Shown here: positions 1 to 7,709 of the stretch, one piece after another
Position numbering within the stretch: position 1 is the first letter of the stretch
How the letters are laid out: each line of letters opens with the position of its first letter
Translations under genes and position numbers: made by a program
Assembly: GCA_017452945.1 (NCBI GenBank)
Contig: JAFTLD010000050.1
Span: 1-16,013 of the forward strand
Length of the DNA: 16,013 nucleotides
Direction: 5' to 3'
From: Clostridia bacterium
GTDB lineage: Bacteria; Bacillota_A; Clostridia; Oscillospirales; CAG-272
The notes under the pieces: generated by a model
Told to the model about the DNA's origin: nothing
Database searches by the model: none
The model's input: only the letters and a program-made list of their open reading frames with translations

Positions 1-2
1 GA

Positions 3-158
3 AACCGCGAATTTTGGTGTAAGGGATATTACGTTGATACCGTGGGGAAGAACACGAAGGCAATAAAAGAGTACATTGCGGATCAACTAAAGAGGGATCA
101 AGAAAGTGATCAGTTAGCGATGTTCGACCCACGGGACCCATTTATGGGTAGTAAGTAA
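3..158 (+). CDS. tnpA: IS200/IS605-family transposase TnpA, C-terminal fragment (cut by window start)
   Basis: Only the last 51 codons are visible; the gene continues beyond the left edge. The fragment begins with a block like FWCKGYYVDTVGKNTKA and ends at TAA. The 'FWxxGYxVdTVG' block and the following Y-x3-Q helix (EYIADQ) are typical of the C-terminus of Y1 HUH single-strand transposases. There the Tyr is the nucleophile and the Gln helps hold the metal; the HUH motif itself would lie outside the window. These enzymes cut and paste single-stranded DNA at hairpin ends. No tnpB follows, which fits a stand-alone IS200-type element. Whether the full gene is intact cannot be judged here. Confidence 0.85.
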   Translation, partial: NREFWCKGYYVDTVGKNTKAIKEYIADQLKRDQESDQLAMFDPRDPFMGSK

Positions 159-266
159 CAGTTGCATGGCTGGCAGGCCAATTGACGGCGCACTTGTGCG
201 CAGCCAGTATTATTAGGGCTATGCCCGAAACTGAAATACCACCCGCTATGCGGGTGGATATTTATT
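159..266 (+). mobile_element. Probable right end of the IS200-type element
   Basis: Directly after the transposase stop there are three short hairpins: GCGCAC/GTGCGC (188-201), GGGC/GCCC (216-226) and CCACCCG/CGGGTGG with a CTATG loop (239-257). The last is followed by an AT-rich stretch. Subterminal hairpins instead of terminal inverted repeats are the rule for IS200/IS605 ends. The exact cleavage point is not determined; 266 is a guess based on where the hairpin and AT-rich tail stop. Confidence 0.5.
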
Positions 267-308
267 CGCCCCACCCCAACGGACCACCCCCATAGGATAA
301 AAGTTTTC

Positions 309-434
309 GCCCGCCTTTTTCAAAAGGCGGCGGGCTCCAAGGGCAGAGCCCTTGGTCGCCTCCGCAGAGGCGAAATTTGCTCCATCGCCGTTTTTTTGGT
401 TCTTTTTTTGCGGCAACTTGCTCAAAAAAAGAAC
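309..434. repeat. Array of four palindromic hairpins (extragenic dispersed-repeat type)
   Basis: Four hairpins sit head to tail with no reading frame. They are 309-335 (two stem segments with a 3-nt bulge), 337-355 (8 bp, CCAAGGGC/GCCCTTGG), 356-373 (7 bp, TCGCCTC/GAGGCGA) and 399-434 (12 bp, GTTCTTTTTTTG/CAAAAAAAGAAC, 12-nt loop). From memory, similar hairpin strings are common between genes in Clostridia, which suggests a dispersed non-coding repeat; copy number cannot be checked from one window. Confidence 0.6.
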
Positions 435-462
435 GGAGAGAATTTATTCAATGTAATAAACG

Positions 463-504
463 AACGCATTTAACGGGCGATCACTGATCGCCCCTGCGTT
501 TTTT
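463..504 (+). terminator. Intrinsic-terminator-like hairpin
   Basis: GGGCGAT (475-481) pairs with ATCGCCC (487-493). The stem is extended by AACGCA (463-468) with TGCGTT (495-500) across an internal loop, and a T-run covers 499-504. It points along + and could stop transcription coming out of the transposable element before the downstream promoter. No intact upstream gene in the window obviously needs it. Confidence 0.6.
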
Positions 505-524
505 GATAAGTTTTCCAAAAACAT

Positions 525-553
525 TTGACAAAAGGAAAATCTTGTGTTATAAT
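525..553 (+). promoter_or_regulatory. Sigma-A promoter of the DUF512-der-obg-ppa operon
   Basis: Perfect TTGACA (525-530), 17-bp spacer, perfect TATAAT (548-553), plus an extended -10 TG at 545-546. The expected start of transcription is near 560, leaving a leader of about 40 nt before the ATG at 602. No operator-like dyad overlaps it, so expression is probably constitutive. Confidence 0.9.
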
Positions 554-601
554 ACTATGATTAAAGTAAAATCTATAACTATGCCCAAAGGAGGGATGAG
601 A

Positions 602-1924
602 ATGGTAACCATCACGGGCGTGGAAAAGGGAAGCCGTGCGCAAAAGCACGGGATTATGGTAGGCGACGTGCTGCTTTCGATCAATGACCGAGAGATCCGT
701 GACGTGCTGGACTACCGCTTTCATCTGACCAATCGCACCGTCACGCTGCAATTGCACCGCGGCCCGGAGCTGCTTTCGGTCACCATCCATAAGCAGGAAT
801 ACGACGATATCGGCCTTGATTTCGAAACTCCCTTGATAGATAAAAAGCAGCGCTGCGAGAATAAATGCATCTTCTGCTTTATTGACCAATTGCCCAAGGG
901 TATGCGCGAAACGCTCTATTTCAAGGACGACGACTCCCGACTTTCCTTCTTGCATGGAAACTATATCACGCTGACCAACATGCATGACCGCGACATTGAC
1001 CGCATCATCGAAATGCATATCAGCCCCGTCAATATTTCGGTGCATACCACAAACCCCGAGCTGCGCTGCTTTATGCTGCATAATAAACGCGCGGGCGAGG
1101 TGCTTTCCTATATGCAAAGATTGGCCGACGCGGGCATTACACTCTGCGGACAGATCGTGCTTTGCCGCGGCATCAACGATGGCGCGGAGCTGGATCGCTC
1201 ACTTGCCGATCTTCAAGCCTTGTATCCCGCCATGTCCTCGGTGTCCATCGTCCCCGCAGGACTGACGCGCTACCGCGAAAAGCTGTACGAGCTGATGCCC
1301 TATACCCCCGAGGAATGCGCCCGTATCATCGAGCAGGTCAACCGCGTGGGTGATGAGTGCTACGAAAAGTACGGGACGCGCATCTTCTGCTGTGCGGACG
1401 AGCTTTATCTCAAAGCAGGACTGCCGCTTCCGGGGGAGGAATACTACGGTGACTACGACCAGATCGAAAACGGTGTGGGTATGATCACCTCACTGACAAG
1501 CGAAGTCAAGCTTGAGCTTGAGTATGCAGACGAATATAAAGAAAAATTCCATGGACCCAGATGCGTCAGCATTGCCACGGGTGTTGCAGCTTACGATACC
1601 ATCTGTGCGCTTTCCTCGCAGCTGGAGCAAGCCTTTGAAGGCCTTGAGATTCACGTGTACCGCATCGTCAATCATTTCTTCGGTGAGAGCATCACGGTGG
1701 CCGGTCTTTTAACCGGTAAGGATATAACCGAACAGCTTGCAGGTCAGGCGCTTGGCGATTGTCTGCTGATCCCCGAAAACACCTTGCGCGCGGGTGAGGA
1801 TACCTTGCTTGACGACATGACGGTCGGGCAGCTTTCGGATATTCTGGGTGTTCCCGTGTACCCCTCTGCAAACGACGGCGTTGGTTTTATTGAATCGGTG
1901 CTGGGCGTAAAACTTTGTAACTAA
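602..1924 (+). CDS. PDZ / radical-SAM / DUF512 protein
   Basis: A 440-residue protein. The N-terminal ~60 residues form a PDZ-like domain (MVGDVLLSINDREIRDVLDY). A radical-SAM-type cysteine cluster C85-x3-C89-x2-C92 (CENKCIFC) follows, and the C-terminal half matches DUF512 with the block ITVAGLLTGKDI near residue 365. The family is thought to bind an Fe-S cluster; its substrate is unknown. It is conserved in Firmicutes, commonly beside der, as here. The start at 602 is chosen because AAAGGAGGG lies at 587-595 and the promoter's transcription start is near 560, which rules out the upstream in-frame ATGs at 503 and 557. An ATG at 596 overlaps the ribosome binding site. It is the first gene of the operon, 16 bp before der. 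The cytoplasmic location is inferred from the lack of a signal peptide. Confidence 0.9.
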   Translation: MVTITGVEKGSRAQKHGIMVGDVLLSINDREIRDVLDYRFHLTNRTVTLQLHRGPELLSVTIHKQEYDDIGLDFETPLIDKKQRCENKCIFCFIDQLPKGMRETLYFKDDDSRLSFLHGNYITLTNMHDRDIDRIIEMHISPVNISVHTTNPELRCFMLHNKRAGEVLSYMQRLADAGITLCGQIVLCRGINDGAELDRSLADLQALYPAMSSVSIVPAGLTRYREKLYELMPYTPEECARIIEQVNRVGDECYEKYGTRIFCCADELYLKAGLPLPGEEYYGDYDQIENGVGMITSLTSEVKLELEYADEYKEKFHGPRCVSIATGVAAYDTICALSSQLEQAFEGLEIHVYRIVNHFFGESITVAGLLTGKDITEQLAGQALGDCLLIPENTLRAGEDTLLDDMTVGQLSDILGVPVYPSANDGVGFIESVLGVKLCN

Positions 1925-1940
1925 AAGGAGGTTTTTATAG

Positions 1941-3272
1941 ATGTCTATGCCTTTAATTGATATCGTGGGTCGTCCCAACGTGGGGAAATCGACTCTGTTC
2001 AATAAACTGATCGGTGAGCGCCGCTCCATTGTAGAGGACGTTCCCGGTGTGACTCGTGACCGTATTTACGGTGAAACCGAATGGAGAGGAAAAAAACTGG
2101 CTGTGATCGATACGGGCGGTATTGAGCCCAAGACCGGTGACGTCATCCTCTCGCAAATGAAGACCCAGGCACAGATCGCAATTGACGACGCTGACGTGAT
2201 CGTATTCATGTGTGACGTGCGCACGGGCTTGACCGCCAATGACCGCGACATTGCCGTTATGCTCAAAAGAAGCGGCAAGCCGATCGTGCCTTGCATCAAC
2301 AAGTGTGACCGTATCGGTGATCTGCCATATGAATTCTATGAGTTTTATGAGCTGGGTTTTGCGTGCGATCCCATTGCGGTGTCCTCCATTCACGGCACGG
2401 GTTCGGGCGATCTTTTGGACGCCTGCCTGGAATCTCTTGGCGAGTGGGATGATACCGAGGAAGAGGATGATACTGTCAAGGTAGCCGTCATTGGCAAACC
2501 CAATGCGGGTAAATCCTCCATTATCAATCGTTTTATCGGCCAGGAACGCATGATCGTGTCCGATATTGCAGGCACCACGCGTGACGCAGTGGATACCAAG
2601 GTGGAGAATGATTTTGGGAAATTCACCTTTATTGATACTGCGGGCATTCGTCGTCAGGCAAAGATCGACGATAAGATCGAAAAGTACAGCGTGCTGCGCG
2701 CACACATGGCAGTGGAGCGTGCAAACGTTTGCCTTTTGTTGATCGATGCAAGCACCGGCATTACCGAGCAGGATGAAAAGATCGCAGGTATTGCACACGA
2801 AGCCGGTAAGGCCACCATCATTGTGGTCAACAAATGGGATACTATCGAAAAGGATAATAACACAGTCAAGCAGTATACCGACAAGATCCGTACTGCGCTT
2901 GCGTATATGCCTTACGCGCCTATCCTGTTCGTTTCCGCCAAGACGGGGCAGAGAATCCCCAATATCTACGAGCACATCATGTACGTGTACAATCAGGCCA
3001 ATACGCGTATCTCGACAGGTATGCTCAACGACGTACTTGCAGAGGCAACCATGCGTACCCAGCCTCCTACAGACAAGGGCAGAAGACTCAAGATCTACTA
3101 TATGACACAGATCAGCGTAGCGCCTCCCACCTTTGTTATTTTCTGCAACAACATCGAGCTGTTCCATTATTCGTATCAGAGATATCTGGAAAACTGTCTG
3201 CGCGATACCTTTGGGTTCCGCGGCACGCCCATTAAGCTGATCATAAGGCAGAAGGGCGACGATAAGGTCTGA
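1941..3272 (+). CDS. der: Ribosome biogenesis GTPase Der (EngA)
   Basis: A 443-residue protein of normal family length, with the tandem G domains that are unique to Der. Domain 1 has the P-loop GRPNVGKST (10-18), DTGG (57-60) and NKCD (120-123). Domain 2 has GKPNAGKSS (185-193), DTAG (232-235) and NKWD (297-300). An acidic linker (EWDDTEEEDD, ~168-177) joins them, and a KH-like domain follows (~355-440). Der acts in late 50S subunit maturation. The start is fixed by AAAAGGAGG at 1923-1931. It lies 16 bp after the DUF512 gene and is presumably co-transcribed. All GTP-binding motifs are intact. Confidence 0.98.
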   Translation: MSMPLIDIVGRPNVGKSTLFNKLIGERRSIVEDVPGVTRDRIYGETEWRGKKLAVIDTGGIEPKTGDVILSQMKTQAQIAIDDADVIVFMCDVRTGLTANDRDIAVMLKRSGKPIVPCINKCDRIGDLPYEFYEFYELGFACDPIAVSSIHGTGSGDLLDACLESLGEWDDTEEEDDTVKVAVIGKPNAGKSSIINRFIGQERMIVSDIAGTTRDAVDTKVENDFGKFTFIDTAGIRRQAKIDDKIEKYSVLRAHMAVERANVCLLLIDASTGITEQDEKIAGIAHEAGKATIIVVNKWDTIEKDNNTVKQYTDKIRTALAYMPYAPILFVSAKTGQRIPNIYEHIMYVYNQANTRISTGMLNDVLAEATMRTQPPTDKGRRLKIYYMTQISVAPPTFVIFCNNIELFHYSYQRYLENCLRDTFGFRGTPIKLIIRQKGDDKV

Positions 3273-3295
3273 TAGCTTGCTGCTTTTTCGCGCCC

Positions 3296-3382
3296 AAGAT
3301 CCTTCGCAGCGCATCCATTGGTCTGTCATTCTCGAGCGAAGCGAAGAATCTTGACCAATGGATGCTTGCTCGAGGATGACAG
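3296..3382. repeat. Crossed inverted-repeat element between der and obg
   Basis: Three inverted-repeat pairs are arranged as C-A-B-C'-A'-B' rather than nested. C is 3296-3307/3341-3352 (AAGATCCTTCGC/GCGAAGAATCTT, one wobble). A is 3311-3323/3353-3365 (GCATCCATTGGTC/GACCAATGGATGC, perfect 13 bp). B is 3323-3337/3368-3382 (15 bp, one wobble). The core resembles a CTGTCATTCT..GAGCGAAGCGAAGAATCTT repeat that I recall from many bacterial genomes. The 148-bp der-obg gap holds no gene and no clear promoter. Confidence 0.65.
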
Positions 3383-3408
3383 GGCGCGGGGGAAGAGCGA
3401 TTATTTGA

Positions 3409-4701
<1,293 letters not shown>

Positions 4702-4718
4702 TTATTAGGAGGCAATAT

Positions 4719-5270
4719 ATGAACATCTGGCATGATATTGACCCTGCAGAAATCACCCCCGAGAAGTTTACTTGTGTGATCGAGATTCCCAAGGGAAGCA
4801 AATGCAAGTATGAAATGGATAAAAAGACGGGTATCTGCCGCCTGGACAGAATTCTGTACACCGCAACGCACTATCCCGCCAACTACGGATTTATTCCGCG
4901 CACCTTTGCCGATGACGGTGACCCGTTGGACGTATTGGTGCTGTGCGACGAGCCCATTTACCCTTTGACGTTGGTTGATGTGTACCCTATTGGTGTGGTA
5001 CGAATGATCGATGGCGGCAAGCTGGATGATAAAATCATTGCGCTGCCTTGCACCGATCCGACCTATGGCGGTGTCAAATCGATCCATGAGCTGCCCAAGC
5101 ACGTATTTGATGAAATCATGCATTTCTTTACCGTGTATAAGCAGCTGGAGAACAAGCAGACAGCGGTCAAAGAGCTGTATAACTATCAAGAAGCGCAGAG
5201 CATCATTCAGGAGGCCATCGATCAGTATAGTATGATGGAGGCCAGAGGTGACTTCGCAGGACATATGTAA
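4719..5270 (+). CDS. ppa: Inorganic pyrophosphatase, soluble family I
   Basis: A 183-residue protein, normal for bacterial family I. It hydrolyses pyrophosphate to two phosphates in the cytoplasm with Mg2+, pulling polymerisation reactions forward. Visible active-site features are IPKGS (23-27), the ATHYPANYGFIP block (49-60), the family signature DGDPLD (66-71) that binds metal, and DGGKLDDK (98-105) with the second aspartate pair and lysine. The start is preceded by TAGGAGG at 4706-4712. It lies 17 bp after obg and ends the operon just before a strong terminator. It is not the CBS/DHH-type family II enzyme found in many other Firmicutes. Confidence 0.96.
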   Translation: MNIWHDIDPAEITPEKFTCVIEIPKGSKCKYEMDKKTGICRLDRILYTATHYPANYGFIPRTFADDGDPLDVLVLCDEPIYPLTLVDVYPIGVVRMIDGGKLDDKIIALPCTDPTYGGVKSIHELPKHVFDEIMHFFTVYKQLENKQTAVKELYNYQEAQSIIQEAIDQYSMMEARGDFAGHM

Positions 5271-5280
5271 AAAGAGTAGA

Positions 5281-5307
5281 ACGGCAAGCACGCGCTTGCC
5301 GTTTTTT
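5281..5307 (+). terminator. Intrinsic terminator of the DUF512-der-obg-ppa operon
   Basis: A perfect 9-bp stem, ACGGCAAGC (5281-5289) with GCTTGCCGT (5294-5302), has a 4-nt loop (ACGC) and a six-T tail at 5302-5307. It starts 11 bp after the ppa stop. Confidence 0.95.
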
Positions 5308-5323
5308 ACTAAGGACAAAGCGG

Positions 5324-5506
5324 CGTGTAACTGCGGGGACGGATCCGCGTTATGACGCAAAGCGACAAAGTCGCTGCGTTGTAACACGGTTCCGTCCACC
5401 TGTTACGCGCGTGAAATATGGGTATGTTGTTTGCATGGCGCGTAACAGGGGACAGGACATAGTTACACCGCAAGCGGCGTAACAATGCTCCGTCCCCGGT
5501 TACACG
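5324..5506. repeat. ~183-bp nested palindromic element, MITE/REP-like
   Basis: The outer arms 5324-5343 and 5489-5506 are inverted copies (CGTGTAAC..GGGGACGGA) differing by a small gap. The inner arms 5391-5410 and 5438-5457 share CCTGTTACGCGC/GCGCGTAACAGG. Two further hairpins fill the loops, at 5355-5379 (AGCGAC/GTCGCT core) and 5462-5483 (GTTAC/GTAAC). The whole could fold into a cloverleaf-like shape. GTAAC/GTTAC and GGGGACgGa/CCGTCCCC recur through it. No reading frame with a ribosome binding site is present, and no transposase is encoded. Confidence 0.65.
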
Positions 5507-5546
5507 TATCTCCGAGCGGATATCCGGATTCATCACAAATTCTCTC

Positions 5547-5575
5547 TTGAAAATCTCCATATCTTATGATATAAT
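5547..5575 (+). promoter_or_regulatory. Sigma-A promoter of the tyrosine phosphatase gene
   Basis: TTGAAA (5547-5552), 17-bp spacer, TATAAT (5570-5575), with extended -10 TG at 5567-5568. The expected transcription start near 5582 leaves a leader of under 20 nt before the ATG at 5601 and excludes the in-frame ATG at 5547. Confidence 0.88.
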
Positions 5576-5600
5576 AAAGAAAAAGCATGGAGGTGATTCC

Positions 5601-6080
5601 ATGATTCGCATTATGTTTGTCTGCCACGGCAATATCTGCCGTAGCCCCATGGCCGAATTCGTGCTCAAAAAAATGGTTGCCGAGCGTGGCTGTGCCGATC
5701 GGTTTGTGATTGCGTCAAGTGCCACCAGCACCGAGGAAATATGGGGCGGAGTGGGCAATCCCGTGTACCCACCTGCGAAGGCGGAAATGGCCAAACATGG
5801 CATATCTTGTGAAGGCAAACGCGCCGTGCAGCTGACGCGTGCGGATTACGACAAGTATGATTTGTTCATTGGCATGGACAGTGCCAACATCTGTAATATG
5901 CATCGGATTTTGGGTGGCGATCCCAAAAACAAAATCCGTAAGCTGATGGACTATACCGCCAAGGGCGGTGATGTTGCAGATCCGTGGTACACAAGGGATT
6001 TCGGTACCACCTACCGCGACGTCAAGGCAGGCTGTGAGGGGCTGTTGAAAGCCTTCTCCGCTGGAGAAGGGGGACCATGA
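5601..6080 (+). CDS. Low-molecular-weight protein tyrosine phosphatase
   Basis: A 159-residue cytoplasmic phosphatase of the LMW-PTP/arsenate-reductase-like fold. The N-terminal P-loop is C8-HGNICR-14 followed by S15, the family C-x5-R-S signature. The general acid is D127 in the DPWY block. In Firmicutes such enzymes dephosphorylate phosphotyrosine (YwzE/YwlE-type roles) or phosphoarginine (YwlE); here the substrate is unknown. The start follows GGAGGTG at 5589-5595 and the promoter at 5547-5575. The last nine residues (A151-P159, AFSAGEGGP) are encoded by the arm of a dispersed repeat that also supplies the stop codon. The native C-terminus has therefore probably been replaced or trimmed. 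All catalytic residues lie upstream of this junction, so activity should survive. Monocistronic. Confidence 0.93.
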   Translation: MIRIMFVCHGNICRSPMAEFVLKKMVAERGCADRFVIASSATSTEEIWGGVGNPVYPPAKAEMAKHGISCEGKRAVQLTRADYDKYDLFIGMDSANICNMHRILGGDPKNKIRKLMDYTAKGGDVADPWYTRDFGTTYRDVKAGCEGLLKAFSAGEGGP

Positions 6081-6307
6081 AGTGGTGGATGAGATTCCCA
6101 TAAAACCGTTCAAAACCGTCTTGAACTGTCCTTCTGTTGGGGCAAGCAACCCACGTCTCCCTTCAAGGAGATGCTGCGTCATGCAGTAGAGGGTGTCCGT
6201 TTAGGTGAAGGAGCGTCCGCGTGGTGAACCTCATCCGTCATTTTGCAAACCGAAGCAATTCAAAATCGATCAGGGGGCAAAATGCCACCTTCCCCAGCGG
6301 GGAAGGC
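6051..6307. repeat. ~257-bp inverted-arm dispersed repeat
   Basis: The left arm begins with hairpin CCTTCTCC/GGAGAAGG (6052-6070), then a small ACCA/TGGT hairpin (6074-6086) and GGATGAG (6087-6093). The right arm is the mirror: CTCATCC (6230-6236), CATTTTGC/GCAAAATG (6239-6246 with 6277-6284), then CCTTCCCC/GGGGAAGG (6288-6306). Each end reads GCCTTCnCCGCTGGnGAAGG going inward, so the element is a long imperfect inverted repeat around a unique centre of about 135 bp. Arms of this type, ending in a ...GGATGAG block, are to my recollection frequent between genes in Clostridia. The left arm overlaps the 3' end of the phosphatase gene. Confidence 0.7.
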
Positions 6308-6312
6308 TTTTT
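6288..6312 (+). terminator. Terminator-like hairpin formed by the repeat's right arm
   Basis: An 8-bp stem CCTTCCCC/GGGGAAGG (6288-6306) with a 3-nt loop is followed by C and five T (6308-6312). It probably ends transcription from the phosphatase gene before the methyltransferase. The repeat thus doubles as a terminator. Confidence 0.6.
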
Positions 6313-6368
6313 CCACATATCTGTTTGATATTTCTTATCTATTCCGATTTTTAGCATTGGAGGTTACT

Positions 6369-7148
6369 ATGGAAAGAATGAATGATGCATCTGTTGTCAA
6401 ACAACAGTATGCCAATGCAAATAACCTCAATATCAGAATCTCAATCCATGATAAATACTCAACCAACAAGCAGGGCTTTGGAAACTGGATCGTTTCAAAT
6501 TATCGTATAGAACAGGGCTTTCGAGTATTGGAATTGGGCTGCGGAACGGGCAGCATGTGGCAAAACAGGGATGCATTGATAGAAAAGTGCTCCGAACTTG
6601 TGTTGACCGATCTTTCCGAGGGAATGCTCACCACAGCCAAAAGCAGCGTAGGGAACTACGGCAATGTGACGTTTCAAGTCGTGGACATTCAGGATATCCC
6701 ATATGAAAATGAAGCCTTTGACATCGTGATTGCAAATATGATGCTGTATCATGTCCCTGATATAGGCAAAGCTTTATCCGAGGTACGAAGAGTGCTCAGG
6801 AAAGATGGCTGTTTTTACTGTGCAACTTACGGTGAGCACGGAATCATGAATTATCTGTCCAAAATTCTGTCTGTATATAGCATCCAGGATAAAACCAATA
6901 AGGCATTCACGCTGCAAAACGGTTTCGAAATACTAAACAAGACTTTTGCACATGTAGAGAGATTAGAGTATCGTGATTCTTTGGCTGTCACTGACATTGA
7001 CGATATGGTGGCATATATTTTCTCATTTGCAGATATCACTTCATTGGATTGCGTGCCAAAAGAAGAGATAAAAGCGGAGCTTATCAAGCATACCCTGAAC
7101 GGAGTGCTGGACGTACCCAAGGAATACGGCATGTTTATATCTTCATAA
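6369..7148 (+). CDS. Class I SAM-dependent methyltransferase
   Basis: A 259-residue protein with a Rossmann-type methyltransferase core. Motif I is VLELGCGTG (53-61). An acidic residue after strand 2 (D81 in LTDLSEGML) should hold the SAM ribose, and D107 in VVDIQDIP the adenine side. Motif IV is FDIVIANMMLYHV (117-129), followed by the typical ALSEVRRVLRKDG block (135-147) of the Methyltransf_11 group. The substrate cannot be deduced. The start at 6369 follows GGAGGT at 6359-6364. The reading frame stays open upstream to 6243, but that extension is encoded by the dispersed repeat and is not expected to be translated. The gene lies 26 bp before the nitroreductase. I see no convincing promoter in 6313-6368. 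Confidence 0.88.
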   Translation: MERMNDASVVKQQYANANNLNIRISIHDKYSTNKQGFGNWIVSNYRIEQGFRVLELGCGTGSMWQNRDALIEKCSELVLTDLSEGMLTTAKSSVGNYGNVTFQVVDIQDIPYENEAFDIVIANMMLYHVPDIGKALSEVRRVLRKDGCFYCATYGEHGIMNYLSKILSVYSIQDKTNKAFTLQNGFEILNKTFAHVERLEYRDSLAVTDIDDMVAYIFSFADITSLDCVPKEEIKAELIKHTLNGVLDVPKEYGMFISS

Positions 7149-7174
7149 AAAATACGTAACACAGGAGAACACAC

Positions 7175-7708
7175 ATGAATTTTACCGAAATCGCGCAAAC
7201 CCGCCAATCCTGCCGCAGCTACGATGCGGGCAGAGAAGTAGAGCAAGAAAAGCTGGACGCCATTCTGGAAAGTATGCGTCTTGCCCCCTCGGCATGCAAT
7301 GCGCAGCCCTATCATATCACGGTCTGCAAGGGCGAATCTGCCAAAAAGGCGGCAAAAGCTGTGCAGGGCATGGGTATGAATAAATTCGCCACTGATTGTC
7401 CCGTCATGCTGGTCATTTCCGAAGCACCTTATAACGCGACCGCAGCACTGGGCGCCAAGGTCAAGGACAACGACTACCGTTCCATCGATATCGGCATTAT
7501 GACAGCCTATCTGACCGCTGAAGCCACCGCGCAGGGGCTTTCTACCTGTATTCTCGGCTGGCTGGACGATGCAAAGCTGCGCGAGATCTGCGGTATTGAA
7601 GAAAAGGTGCGTCTTGTGATCTCTTTGGGTTATGCCAAGGCGGACGATAAACTGCGTACCAAAAAGCGCAAGGAAATGACCGATCTGGTCAAAGTTTTGG
7701 AGAATTGA
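7175..7708 (+). CDS. Nitroreductase-family FMN oxidoreductase
   Basis: A 177-residue protein of the compact nitroreductase fold. The FMN-phosphate motif is R10-x-S12-x-R14 (RQSCRSYD). SACNAQPYH (39-47) contributes flavin contacts. The central helix DIGIMTAYLTAEATAQGLSTC (105-125) and the C-terminal VISLGYAK (148-155) are family landmarks. Members reduce nitro groups, quinones or flavins with NAD(P)H as homodimers; the physiological substrate is unknown. AGGAG at 7163-7167 fixes the start. Only one base separates its stop from the next ATG, so the two are almost certainly translationally coupled. It sits in the putative methyltransferase-nitroreductase-glycosidase-like unit. Confidence 0.92.
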   Translation: MNFTEIAQTRQSCRSYDAGREVEQEKLDAILESMRLAPSACNAQPYHITVCKGESAKKAAKAVQGMGMNKFATDCPVMLVISEAPYNATAALGAKVKDNDYRSIDIGIMTAYLTAEATAQGLSTCILGWLDDAKLREICGIEEKVRLVISLGYAKADDKLRTKKRKEMTDLVKVLEN

Positions 7709-7709
7709 A

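Noticed and set aside
6243..6368. N-terminal extension of the methyltransferase
   Set aside because: The added 42 residues are encoded mostly by the dispersed repeat, including its terminator hairpin; the ATG at 6369 has a proper GGAGGT and starts the conserved protein.
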